From Parelaphostrongylus tenuis (taxonomy: Eukaryota; Nematoda; Chromadorea; Rhabditida; Metastrongylidae): a stretch of DNA of 64,000 nt. Positions within the stretch are counted from its first letter, which is position 1. Each line of letters begins with the position of its first letter. Below the pieces are notes generated by a model. The model had not been told where the DNA came from. It saw only the letters and a program-made list of their open reading frames with translations, and made no database searches. Made by a program: the position numbers and the translations under genes. Shown here piece after piece: positions 33,571-44,206 of this stretch. The DNA lies in NCBI GenBank assembly GCA_019055375.1, contig JAHQIW010007342.1, forward strand, positions 186,001-250,000, read 5' to 3'.

Positions 33571-36500
33571 GGTCACGTCGCAAGTTTTTGGCCTTTCAAC
33601 TGGCCGAATGAATTCGTTAGAAAACTTCAGAAAGTTGCGATGTACCACTGGAACTACGCACTACACATGTTTTTTCGACTGATGGTAAACTGACCGTATA
33701 CTGAGTAGCGAGTGGGAGAAGCAACCATGCCTGAACTAGCCATTGCTTTTCTTAGAATGTTTAGAGGATGAAGAGTACTTGAGAACACAACCGTCTCTCG
33801 ACAGAGGAGCACGATGGAATGATTAGCGCACGCCTCGGAAGTTGTCAGGCGTGCGTGCCGCCCCCTATTTCCCTGAATGAAGGCGATTACGGTATTGCGT
33901 GTAAAATTTTTGAAAAACGCTTCGTAAATAATCGATATTGCGGAGTTGGCAGTATTATATGGCTGTTCATATTGGAAGTTACGAGGATAAATGAAATGAT
34001 TAGAACTAGCTTTGGAACGAGGTGAATATTTTTATTCTTTGAGAACACCTGCGTTTACTTGAATGCACTTGTACCTCTTTGGATTTGTCGTCGCACAAAG
34101 CCTTTGCATCAAACTTCTCGTAGACATTTGATAGCTTAAATAACGGGAGTTTGAATAGTGTACTTAACTTATGAAAAAGCCTTCGTCGTACGTTGTAGTG
34201 ACAAAAATAAGATTACGATTCACATGCGGCGCTCATTTTTTGGCTAGCTGTAATTTGAAAATTGCTTTTAATTAGACTTCCAGTAGTCATCTGATAGCGG
34301 AAATTCGACGATCCTGAAACTAAGTTTTATTCACGAAAATGCTTTCATAGAGCGCAGTGAGTGCAGAAGAGTTTTGCGTTTCACATCCAAAGTGACTGGC
34401 GCGTTCCTTGAACTTCATAGTCAATTTATTTAGCAATCTAAAATGAAAGTAAACGCTAGTGCCTACATAACAATAGAACAAAGTCTCCTCTGCATTTCCT
34501 AATACGAAAAACCTGAAAGTTTGTAACAGATCCCAGCACCGACTATCTATTAACCTCGGCATAGTTTAAATAAATGGATATTTTCTTCTGTTCAGCCGTT
34601 TCGAGGTGTTAATGATATTATATATTGAATATCAGTGTAGCATATACATACGTTATAGCGTTTATTCTACGCTGATATTCAAAAAATTATATCAATAGCA
34701 CCTTGGAACGGCTGAACAGTAAGAAATATCTGGAGGTTTTTTGGAATGAAGGAAAAACCTTCAATAAATAATAAATAGAATAGAAAAGTTTTAATAAATA
34801 ATAAATAGAATTTTAATGAATAGAAAATTATGCCATTAGGACGCGGCAGGTAGAATCACCGCGCAAGGCGCTATTCGTGGGTATTGTGATTTTTGTAGTT
34901 ATTTAGAAATTTTTTCTCCGTTTGGAATAATTTCCATGATTTTTTTCAGATCTTCTTATAGCGCACAGTTTTCTCTACACGGTTACATTCATGTGGTTGT
35001 TATATCTTGAAATGCTAAACGTAATATTTTTCGCTTTTCGAAACCAAGTTCACTTGTGAAATCAATGTTTTTCCAGTAATCGGGTAAGTACTGGAACCTT
35101 GTTAGAAACCTGTCCACGAACCTCAGCCGCGTAAAAATGTGAGCAAAATTGAAACGTAATCTTCTTTTAGTTGCTGTAGAGCATCAAAAAAGTTGTTTTG
35201 CAAACCAAGTCCGCATCGAGTTTTCCGAGATTCTAGCTATCGAATGACTACTAGAAGTCTAATGGAAACGAAGTAATCCCTGTCTACCAATCAATTCGAC
35301 CAGGATACCAGACGGTTTCTTTAGCCGTCGTTGTGCTTACTTTGGCTGAAGCCATATTTAGGTAACTCTTTAGGTTGTCAAGTAACCAAAAATGGTAACC
35401 AAGGAACGAACGGTTTCACATCAACACTGTTCTGGTAAGTATTGAGACCTCATCTTGCTGGCTAGCTCATCCGAATATGATGTTGAAGAAGACCATACAT
35501 ACAATGTAAAAGGCCATATTTACCGTTTTCAAAATGAGCTAGAAATCTGCTACATAGATTTTATCCATCATGCTTCGAAACCTCGTTTTTCTTCCAATCG
35601 AGAGATATTGAGTTTTTGTTTTCAGGAAAAGTAGCTTTCAACTTAGTTTTAGCTCAAAGATGGTCCGCTAGCAAGAGTTAGGCAAGTGAGGAATACGAAA
35701 CATTGCCACCTTGGATCTAATTTATTGTACCGGATAATGTTCAACACATTTCTTACAATTTTGAGGTGAGGTGTCTTGAGGACGGTCTACTTTGTGCCAT
35801 ATTTAAGAGGTGACGCTTTGTTTATTTATTCGGAACCATTCTTGTTGTTAAGGAAATTATTTCTTCTTCAAACTATCGTAAACTAAGCTTCAAAGAACAA
35901 GTGGCTCAACAAATTTGACGAAGTCTGAATACGTTTAGAAGGAAACAAAAGGTTTTGTCAGACATGATTACCACCTATATTTTGTCACATCGTATATACA
36001 AAATTTGTTTCTTTTTGTTTGTAAGAAGCATATTGGTTCGGGAAGTAATCTAGCAAAAATGTCAATACCGACCTAATTTACTCTCGGCTCTGATAATATT
36101 ACTTCTTACTGATAATCTCGTAAGATCACTGCAATAATGATTCGGGCAAGTGTTCACAAGATTTGTATAATGTAGGCAAAACCGTCAAACAGTTAGTCAT
36201 GATGAACATTTATAAACAATTTCGTGCAAACTTGTCGATAAAGCAGGAATCAAGTTATCAGTATAAGTATTTCATGCCCCACTATTACTTGCGTATTTGT
36301 TCAAAAGTTGGGAAATTAGGGGTTCGAAGGCCAAGACTAGAATAGCGCTACACTTCAGAATGATAACCACGCTGTCTGATCAACAACAGATGGCGGCGAA
36401 AGTAAACATTTCTCACTCATTTCATAACATGTTTTCAAATGCCATCAACGTCATCGATTGTGAATGGCGAAAATTCCCAACGAGAAGGGATATTATAGAG

Positions 36501-36601
36501 AAACGCGTTCAGAGTAAGGGAATGAAAGAAAGTTCTTGACTTTTTCTCTGTAATTGATCGATAAGAAACATTTATGATTTACTCATCCATATCCTATTAT
36601 C

Positions 36602-36821
36602 GCCGTTAGCGGCTGGATTCCTTGCGATATCAAGCGCGCTACAGAAGACCACCGGTCCGTTGTTCCGATTTCTTCACGATAGGCATAGAAGAAAGATATG
36701 ATGCTCATCGAATCCCTAGAGCGAGGACTTACTGGGCTGCTCTTGCACGCGATAGGGAAAAATGGAGGTGTTGCTGGTACCCGCTCGAGTCACTGGACGA
36801 TCAACGGGATGACAGGTGACA
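36602..36821 (+). pseudogene. Non-LTR reverse transcriptase C-terminal remnant
   Basis: AVSGWIPCDIKRA followed, one frame over, by VRCSDFFTIGIEERYDAHRI, then RARTYWAALARDREKWRCC and YPLESLDDQRDDR-stop. It is close to the 3' end of 2240-2701 but with a frameshift near 36645. It lies just beyond the third tandem unit. Confidence 0.8.
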
Positions 36822-37139
36822 GGTGATTCTATTATGTCTTGAGAATCTATAAGCATGTTATTATAAAACAGACCTCATTTCAAATTGATCCCATATCGGT
36901 GGTTTAGAAGGGACACATGTAGTGAAACGTGATGAAGGGTTGTTTCAATAATTTCGAAACCTCAGTCGGGAGAACCCGTCGTCTTTCGATCTTTTTGTTA
37001 GTCAGTTCTCTCGGAAGCCCTACTCTCCCTACAGAGAGTTATCGAAGACGAACGTTTTACACTTTATGTCAAGGTACATTTCCACCTAACACCGAAGGGT
37101 ATTCACTCGATTGCTCTTTTGCTGGTATTTTTATCATAT

Positions 37140-37510
37140 TATACCTTCTTTCGAGTGTTTTAGTAAGACCACGTTCAAATTTCAATAGATCCTTTCATTA
37201 TTATTTGAACCAACATGTAATGTGATCTGGTAAGGGCTCCAGCCAATGAGCAATCGAGTGTACAACACTCTGTGTTAGGTGAAAATTTCTTTTGATATAG
37301 AGTTTGAAACGTTCGTCTTCGATATCTCTCTGCAGGGAGAGCAAGCTCCAGAGAGAACTGACTAATAAAAAGATCGAAAGACGACGGGTTCTGCCCTACT
37401 GACGAGTCTGCAAGGACGAAACACGTGTATCGGGTTGTGCAAGAGCCCTTACCAGACCACATGTCATGTTGGCTCAAATAATAATGAAAGGATCTGTAGA
37501 AACTTGAGTG
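37140..37510. mobile_element. Ribozyme-bearing foldback, family beta
   Basis: Left arm TTTCGAGTGTTTTAGTAAGA, CGTTCAAATTTCAATAGATC, CATTATTATTTGAACC; right arm GGCTCAAATAATAATGAAAG, GATCTGTAGAAACTTGAGTG, TCTTCATAAAACACTTGAAA as its inverse. The right arm carries an intact plus-strand hammerhead (37391-37437); the corresponding left-arm core is degraded. Sequence at 36950-37110 is a related internal segment. Confidence 0.7.
37391..37437 (+). ncRNA. Hammerhead ribozyme motif, family beta
   Basis: Order on the plus strand: stem I strand TGCCCTA, core CTGACGAG (37399-37406), helix II GTC/GAC closed by TGCAAG, GAAA (37418-37421), stem III ACAC/GTGT with no loop, cleavage triplet GTA (A at 37429), then the other stem I strand TCGGGTT. 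All catalytic positions are intact; core position 7 is C rather than the usual U, which is a variable position. Stem I has one mismatch. Confidence 0.75.
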
Positions 37511-38531
37511 TGGTCTTCATAAAACACTTGAAACAAAAGTATAATATGAAATCGAAACGCTTTCTGCTATAAGCTTACGAGAAGATTTTTTAAACTGATT
37601 ACCAAAATGCTTAATTCTATTGTGAGATGTGATCTTTACCTTGAGATCATTATTCACCTGTGACGCAATCTAAGTTCTCTTTTACACTAAAAGCAAAGGA
37701 GCGCAATAGGCTTGTGGCTATTACTGTTCATGCAATTATAGATTTACATCAAATATCTGATACCAGATAAAAAAACACTAAGTATGGAATTTCTACCCTC
37801 TAACCTTATGCTTTGCCACCTTACTATGTGTTATCCACTTAGCGGTCAATCTTATAATGGATTACATTACTTAAGCGAATTTTAGTAGATCGATAAGACG
37901 TAAAGAAAGCTATGGTAAAGACAAGTGAACATTCAGGCATGTAGAATAGCCATAATGTCGAGCAAACTGAAGTAATCTGAAATGGTATTGTAACATAGTT
38001 TCTCTTTTTGGAAATAAATAGAATGAAACTCGATGATTCATGAAAAAAAGTAGCACGATAGTTTTGCGCTGCACATGATCTCAGTCCCTAAGCTGTTTAA
38101 TAACATTTAAATCCTGTTCAAAACATGCTTGTCATAGAGATTAAAAATTTTATTACATGAATCAAGTGCTCTTTAGGATTATCAAACGGCTCGAACTGAC
38201 TCCATTTGCCCTTTTCTTTCCTCTAGAATTTTCACCAGCATTGAATGGGTGACAATGAGATCCGCTGGTCTCGGCCGTTATCGACTCATGTTCACCTGCT
38301 GTCTTTGTGTCGTGTTATAAGTTCAGCTCATTCGATTTACATCATCTTAGGGTATATGGCAATTTCTCTACTACGCCGTTATCAACGTGGGTCGGAAGCT
38401 ATGATTCTATTGCTCACATTCGTAATGCACAACATTCTCACCATTCGATAACAGGGAGTGAGTCACTGTGACTGCATAGAGTTTCTATACAAAAAAGTCT
38501 TCTCTAACTGGCTCATTTCCCTGTTATTCAG

Positions 38532-38817
38532 CTCGAGTGCCAAGTCGTTCATTGCGCTGACTTCGCAATCTACAGGTGTGTCATTCACAGATAATTCGTT
38601 GTGTTGAGCCTATATGGAGCATAAGTAGGAGGTCCATTTCTCTTGAAAATCGTCATCCCGACATTTAGTACAAGTGGGCCGACAAGTGCGATTGAACGGC
38701 TAGCAGTGTTTCTCCCGAATGACCCTCGAAGATGTGATGATATTGTCAGCAGAAGAGGGAAAAGAAAAAATTGCACCATCAACTTTACCCCTTTCAGTTC
38801 TAATCTAATGTTCCTGT
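38532..38817 (+). CDS. Possible coding exons of unknown secreted peptide (low confidence)
   Basis: After a TTATTCAG acceptor an open stretch reads LECQVVHCADFAIY (38532-38575, GT donor). After a CATTTAG acceptor at about 38669 a second stretch in compatible phase reads TSGPTSAIERLAVFLPNDP, then RRCDDIVSRRGKRKN and CTINFTPF, with a stop near 38817. Upstream at 38257-38319 MRSAGLGRYRLMFTCCLCVV could be a signal peptide. Four cysteines and dibasic sites would suit a secreted product, but no family is recognised and the chain of exons is my inference; it may be chance. Confidence 0.2.
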
Positions 38818-38922
38818 AAAAACACCCTCAAAAGACTGTGTAAATAACAGATTTAGAAAAAAAGTTTCTTAATACCCGCTGAAAATTCAAAGTTTATACG
38901 TAAATTCACCTAACGACAACAA

Positions 38923-39246
38923 TAATTATTCTTCAAAATAAAGACCATCATTATCTACTACTTCCGCCAACGATCTGCAGGCTTCCGAATCTGCACAAAT
39001 GTGGACATTCCTTGGGCTTTGAATCAAAAAACTCCTGACATGCCACTTCAACTGGGTCTAATGTCTCGAATCGGCGTCTACGCAGGAAATGTTCCGTTGA
39101 GGAACCATAATCGGACAACGCAGCATCTGGACTGTAGGCTTGGTGCGGCAATACCACGATCCCCTTTAATTCGTCAGTTTTTTCTTAGTCTTAATCGCTT
39201 CCAGCAAAAGCTTATCAAAATTCTAAGCTCAGTTGTTCATCGTAAT
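38923..39246 (-). pseudogene. mariner-type transposase, C-terminal remnant
   Basis: Minus strand LLEAIKTKKKL... then VVLPHQAYSPDAALSDYGSS and FDSKPKEC, followed in another frame by SLAEVVDNDGLYFEE-stop. This is the end of a mariner (SETMAR-like) transposase around the YSPDLAPSDY motif holding the third catalytic Asp. At least two frame changes; inactive. A sister remnant lies at 54395-54830. Confidence 0.85.
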
Positions 39247-39571
39247 CCCTAGCTATCCGAAGAGTATATCAAAATTTGGTGCACTATAACTAGCGTTGTC
39301 GTGGTAGTTCTTATGGAATTGTTCTCGAGATATTACCATGAATCTGCAATAATTGATATCGTGTGGAACAAACAAGAAATTGGAACTTTTTAAGGGTGCT
39401 AAGTAGCGTTTTCCCCCAACTTAGTAATATTTACGTGACAAAATCAAGACAATATGGTATGGCCTATGATCGTGATAATTCATCGGCAGTGTTTGCTAGC
39501 ATGGCAGCTCCCTATACACTTCTGTATGCTTCTAAATTCTGTCCTGTATACAACCCTTAGAAATAAATGTG

Positions 39572-40359
39572 GGTTCTTTTCCGTTATCCGGGAACAAATG
39601 ATTGTACGACCCCATTCGCTCGACAAGAACTTTTAACAAAAGTGTTAGTACTCATTCGAAAGCTTAAATCTGTGGCTAGCGCGATACGTAGCCGGTTTTA
39701 CAAAACACCCTTTATATGAAATTCAATGTAAATGATAAGTATATAACGTATATATAATTTATTTATATATAAAACGCTTTAAAACTTAAAATAAGATCAT
39801 GTTTTATATCGACTGCCCATTCCTGCTATTGCTTCGCTGGAACACGAAAAGCACATGAACGTGTAGAGAAAATCTTTTAGTATCAAAGTCACATCTGGGG
39901 TTTCTTTCAGAGCAGAGAAAAATTTCCTAATCGAATGACAAAAATGGCGCCTCGCGTAAACTCAACTGATCGATCGTGGCGGGCCGTCGCATCGAACCTG
40001 CGGCCACCAGATCTCGTAACCGTAATTTAGTGGACAATCAAGCCTGCCAGAGATGTGAAACTTAATCTTATTTTCCCTGTTACACTGCAGAGAAATTGTC
40101 TTTCCAGAAGACAAACATAGCATTGGATCGTGGAAACACGCTATCGAATGATCACTAGTACTCTAAAAAAAGCTCTGTCTTGCGAAAGACTCGTATATGA
40201 GGCACAAGAATTTCTCTTTCTCCAAAGTGTTATAAAGGGTATTATCGAAAACAGCCAAATACCGCGCTACTCAGAGATTCAAGCTTTCGAATGATTTCTA
40301 ACACTCTTCCAGCGAATAGGATCGCCTATCCATTTGCTCTCGGATAACAGAAAAGAACC
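39572..40359. repeat. Long-TIR foldback, family A (best-preserved ends)
   Basis: Ends GGTTCTTTTCCGTTATCCG (39572) and CGGATAACAGAAAAGAACC (to 40359) are inverted with one mismatch. The arms continue for about 170 bp (GTACGACCCCATTCGCTCG, GTGTTAGTACTCATTCG). The 788-bp element has no open frame resembling a transposase. Confidence 0.8.
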
Positions 40360-40439
40360 GATTTGTGAACTTGTGGACGGCAGACTACAGTCATGACTTT
40401 CAGAAGTATGGGTATACGATTTCTGATTTGCGAGAGTAG

Positions 40440-41590
40440 AATGCCAGTCACTGCAAAGGCCAGATGTGTATTCAATCGTCTTTAACTATACTCAGTCAAG
40501 ATGAATGCATTGCGAACTTTTTCGCAGAGTGATCAGAGCCGAAAGCTTCATACCTTTTTAGCTTTCGTTGCAATGCTCTCCTTTCGAAGGTTCTTCAATC
40601 CCATGTTAAGCTTCGCATACACGTAAGTTGCCGAATTTGCATGATATAGTCAGCTGGTCACTCTGATATTACCATTTCAATCAGCAGGTTCCAAAGTTCT
40701 TCCGAACGTTCTCCTATGACCATTCTTGCGTCTCATTTGTCGGAGAGATGGCATGTAGAAGTTATGTTTTTGCTGAAATTCTTCGAATATACATAGAACA
40801 AAGTGCGACTTCTTGGTTCTTCAGTGGAACTTGTATTTATGATCCAGCCTTTACTAACGAGGATACAAGAATAGTTACAGTAGAGTTTTTGAGACTGGAA
40901 AAATGAGCGCGACTAATCACCACTCTGCGCCGTTAGCTGAATATACTTACTTGGATACTAGGACAGCCTGTCTTCATTGATAGTGCGAGCCCCACCACAG
41001 GGAAACTGCGTTGGTTTAGCTATTTTGTTCCCTAGAGTCCCTAGGTTTGCCTAGACGGAGCTACTTCAGATCATAACCATACTAGAGTAGTCATCGTCCC
41101 TTGTGCATCAGAAGTAGCTAATTACTTTGCGACTAGCAGCTACCAAGACGGCAGTCATTCCTGATATGGCTTACTCTTAGCTGGGCGTTCTGTGTGGAAA
41201 CGTCGCACTCCTTCTCAATTTGGATGGCCCTGGTGGGGCGTTGAGCACACCGCTGTACTTCACAGTCCGACATTCAGGAACACCGCCCAGCCACGATGAA
41301 GCGTAACCTTTTTTGAATGTAGCTGAATATACTCTTGACTAATATGAGTAAATTGCCAGAGTAGACGAAGAATTTCCCTGCTCGAAAAAGATCCAAAAAA
41401 CCCGACTGTGAGTTTCATTCAAGCCCCTTGTCAAACTAAAACATAGTGCCGAAATACTGGTAGCAGTCTTCATCTGGGAGGATAAAAACACGGAATTCAC
41501 CCATCGCTATCCTCCGCAACTCGGGCCAAATATACATTCTGTCACCGCGACGATGCTCATCTACAGTAGTGATTGCTTAATACCCAAGGA
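40440..41590. other. Repeat-derived spacer
   Basis: A SINE tail at 40440-40560 (GCCAGTCACTGCAAAGGCCAG, CAGAGTGATCAGAGCCG) is followed by about 1 kb with no recognised gene or RNA. Confidence 0.5.
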
Positions 41591-41880
41591 CTAAAAAATA
41601 GTAGAACTCTCGGCGTTGATTAATTTCTGAGACATGAGCCATACATTCGCCTTCACTGAGCATTGTTTGAAAGATTAAATGCAAATCTGCCCCTTGGAAT
41701 GGCTAACGGTAGCCTATCGATATATCAAGTCAGTGCAGCTATCCTCCCAGGAGAAATCTGGCGTGAAATCGAGGAGCCCACAGGTATGGAAGGGTTAGTG
41801 AACCGGAGCGCGAGATCGAACCAGGACCATGTGAGCGCCGCAAGGCACCCCTAGTCACAGTGCTACTCGCTCTCGCGCAG
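41590..41880 (-). repeat. tRNA-derived SINE, family 1
   Basis: Tail CTCTCGGCGTTGATTAATTTC at 41606, body GGTAGCCTATCG...AGTCAGTGCAG...CTCCCAGGAGAAATCTGG, then GGAAGGGTTAGTGAACC and, on the minus strand, AGTAGCACTGTGACTAGGGG head and GGTTCGATCTCG B-box. Confidence 0.75.
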
Positions 41881-42239
41881 ATTATTCTCTTCTATGGACT
41901 AACGTTGTTAGATTTGTAGTTCCTGACAGAAATCCAAATGATATACAGATCCATCCAAGATAATTATTAGTGACACAAGCTTCTCAGATTAGAAAAAATT
42001 AGAACCCGACCTACATCCTCGCGCGCTTCATTGCCATTTCAGTCTGCTCCAATCAACAACGGCCCACCTATTTGAGTAGCAAATTGAACTTTAGGATTCG
42101 TTTGTCGTAACCTGTTTGATTTCTATTTTAGAGACACCCTAAAGACCAGTGTACTCTGAAGAATGTTATCATCTCTCTCTTCAAAGGAGATTAACCCTTT
42201 GCGGACGATGAGGGTTAAAATGATCCTCAACTTTTCGAA

Positions 42240-42366
42240 GGTCTTTTTTTGAATGTGCCTGATAATCATTATTTGAGCCACGCATGTCAGTGGTCTGTCA
42301 ATGAGGACTGACTTATAGAGCCCAATACACGTGTTTCGATCGTGCGATCTCGTCAGTCGGGCAGTT
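42240..42366. mobile_element. Half of a beta foldback element
   Basis: Begins GTGCCTGATAATCATTATTTG, continues GAGCCACGCATGTCAGTGG and GACTTATAGAGCCC, and ends just after the hammerhead at GGGCAG. The second arm is missing; family A-type sequence follows from about 42380. Confidence 0.7.
42319..42365 (-). ncRNA. Hammerhead ribozyme motif, family beta (best-preserved)
   Basis: Minus strand: TGCCCGA (stem I), CTGACGAG (complement of 42349-42356), helix II GATCG/CGATC, GAAA (complement of 42334-42337), stem III ACAC/GTGT without loop, cleavage triplet GTA, then TTGGGCT. Stem I pairs over seven positions including one G-T pair. Every invariant core residue is present. The palindromic ACACGTGT stem III would favour activity as a dimer. 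Confidence 0.78.
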
Positions 42367-43559
42367 ACTTTTTTTCCTGAACAGGGCTCTTTTTACTAGA
42401 ATTTTCGTGGTTATTCGAAAGCATGAATGTCGGCGATATCAACACTGTCTTTATTTTCTGAAAAGGCCTTCCTAATTCGCTGTAGCAACGAAAACAAACT
42501 CATGTTTTACTCTAGGAGTATCTCATTTTTATGCTCGGCCAAGATCAGTGAGTGGTCGCTTTTTGTCAGACTATACTTATACTCATTCAATAGCACAAAT
42601 TTCGACGATTCCGGAGCTAAGTTTGGTTTTCGGAAAGGTTTTTATAATGCGCTGTTAGAGCGAAGATAAAATTACGCTTTACATTGGGAGTTACTTTCGC
42701 ACAAAAGCGTTATATGTGCACAAAAACTATATGAGTGTATAGAAGAAATCATAGAGTGTCAGATTAACTCGAAGAACTTGGAGTTTTTCCTCTTAAAAAC
42801 GAAGAAAAAAATCCTTATCCAATAACGAAATGCGCTCGCCGCTTGCGAACAGCCACCAGTTGCCGTCCACAAAGAGTTAATCATTACTAGCTGAGGCATT
42901 TGAAGTGATTAGAAAAGTTGTTCAACATGAAGATCAAAGCAGTCGAAAATTGACAGAAATGTCAGCAAAATATCTTCTGAGGCCCTATTGAATCGAAAAG
43001 AAAGTCCATTAACTTGGGTAACTCAACAAATGTGTACGAGTTAGTGATAATTGAGTTTATTTCAAATAAAAATTTAATGTCGACTGTTGATGAAATAGGT
43101 GCCTATGATAGAAATTTGTGCTATAATAAGTTGAACCTCTCAAGTTGAGTAATTTATTGATTTTTTTTGTTTATCTATGCTACTAGAAGTTATTCAAACT
43201 TTTTGTGGCATTTGATTTCTTTTTAAGAGCATTTTAAAGGCTGTAAGGCGTTATGGTCGCTTTGTCCAGGTCCTTAAATAATTTGTGGTCAGCGATTTTT
43301 TCCACTTCTTCGGAGTTATTCTCTCTAAATGCACTTGATTCTTCTAGATGAATACAAGATTGTCTGGGATTATAAGAGTGATTGCGTTCGTGAGGTCAGC
43401 GATAAACTATAGAAATTACTCTAATTTGAACTTCATCTTAGATTAGATTTAATCGCAATCTTCAATTTGAGTTCAGACAAACTTTGGAAGAATTTCGGCC
43501 GGTAATTTGCCTTGGGAATTATAGAAAACTCAATAAATTTCATTCCATATACGACCGAT

Positions 43560-43745
43560 TGTAGTCGGTAGAGGTGTTCTGCGCTGCACACGTGGTTGAT
43601 GGTTCGATCGCGCTCCAAAGGACTGACTCGGTACAGCGGGAGGCTACCGCGAGTAACTATAAAGGCCAGATATGCATTCAGTCATCTCCACTGATGCTAC
43701 GATTTGAATTGAATGCGTGGCCCGTCCCTTAGGGATCAATCAACG
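43560..43745 (+). repeat. tRNA-derived SINE, family 1 (internally deleted)
   Basis: TAGTCGGTAGAGGTGTTCTGC head, GATGGTTCGATCGC B-box, CGCGAGTAACTATAAAGGCC body and GGGATCAATCAACG tail, with the central 100 bp missing. Confidence 0.7.
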
Positions 43746-43845
43746 TCGACAGCATAGTCCATTTTTTCATACTTCCGAAGTGTCGATTTTTTCGTACTTT
43801 TATTGGAGGCTAGTGGGGAGTGGTGGTCCCATCAATTTTTCGACT

Positions 43846-43980
43846 CTTACGGGACCGTGTAGCCACGGCCCCCGTGTCTCTGCCTCCCAGTGTGCTGCGT
43901 TTAACAATGTCACTTTGGGGGTTAGACGCTAGAGGCTGGCGGTTAGAGACGCAGAGGTCATGGGTCCACGGTCCCGTAAG
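43846..43980. repeat. GC-rich foldback with 14-bp perfect ends
   Basis: CTTACGGGACCGTG at 43846-43859 and its exact complement at 43967-43980. Inside, GTCTCTGCCTCCC and GAGACGCAGAGG are also inverted. It lies 227 bp upstream of the wve-1 ATG. A diverged relative is at 46936-47069 inside wve-1 intron 1. Confidence 0.75.
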
Positions 43981-44194
43981 GGTTACGCCTCAGCGTGTTT
44001 TCATAATTTCTTATTTAAAGAAATCATTCGAAAAAATGTGTGAGAATCAATGGCGCCACAACCATCCGGGCCTTATTTGCCATAGCCACTATTTTTCTAA
44101 TGTTAGGGTTTCAGAATTTCTATTGCGCATTTCTTTGCCTTTTCAGTACTTTTGGGCTACTTATTCTTTTCTTTCATGTTGTTTTTAAGGTGAA

Positions 44195-44204
44195 TTCTTT
44201 TCAG
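44195..44204 (+). promoter_or_regulatory. Probable spliced-leader acceptor of wve-1
   Basis: TTCTTTTCAG ends two bases before the ATG (CAG|ATATG), a strong nematode acceptor with no upstream coding exon found, so trans-splicing is the simplest reading. An upstream non-coding cis exon cannot be excluded. Confidence 0.55.
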
Positions 44205-44206
44205 AT

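Larger units (their letters stand above)
25490..36550. repeat. Tandem triplication of a ~3.3-3.6 kb unit carrying a small RRM gene
   Basis: Three minus-strand RRM genes recur at spacings of 3320 and 3592 bp, measured from GGGCTCTACCGTTGCGATG at 26419, 29739 and 33331. Homology extends beyond the genes on both sides: 25690-25770 with 28930-29010; 26330-27050 with 29650-30280 and 33250-33900; 27170-27270 with 30420-30600 and 35330-35460; 31890-32120 with 36340-36500. The units have diverged by many substitutions and indels, so the duplication is not recent. A TATATAAG-containing foldback (31560-31900) is inserted in the second unit. Confidence 0.85.
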
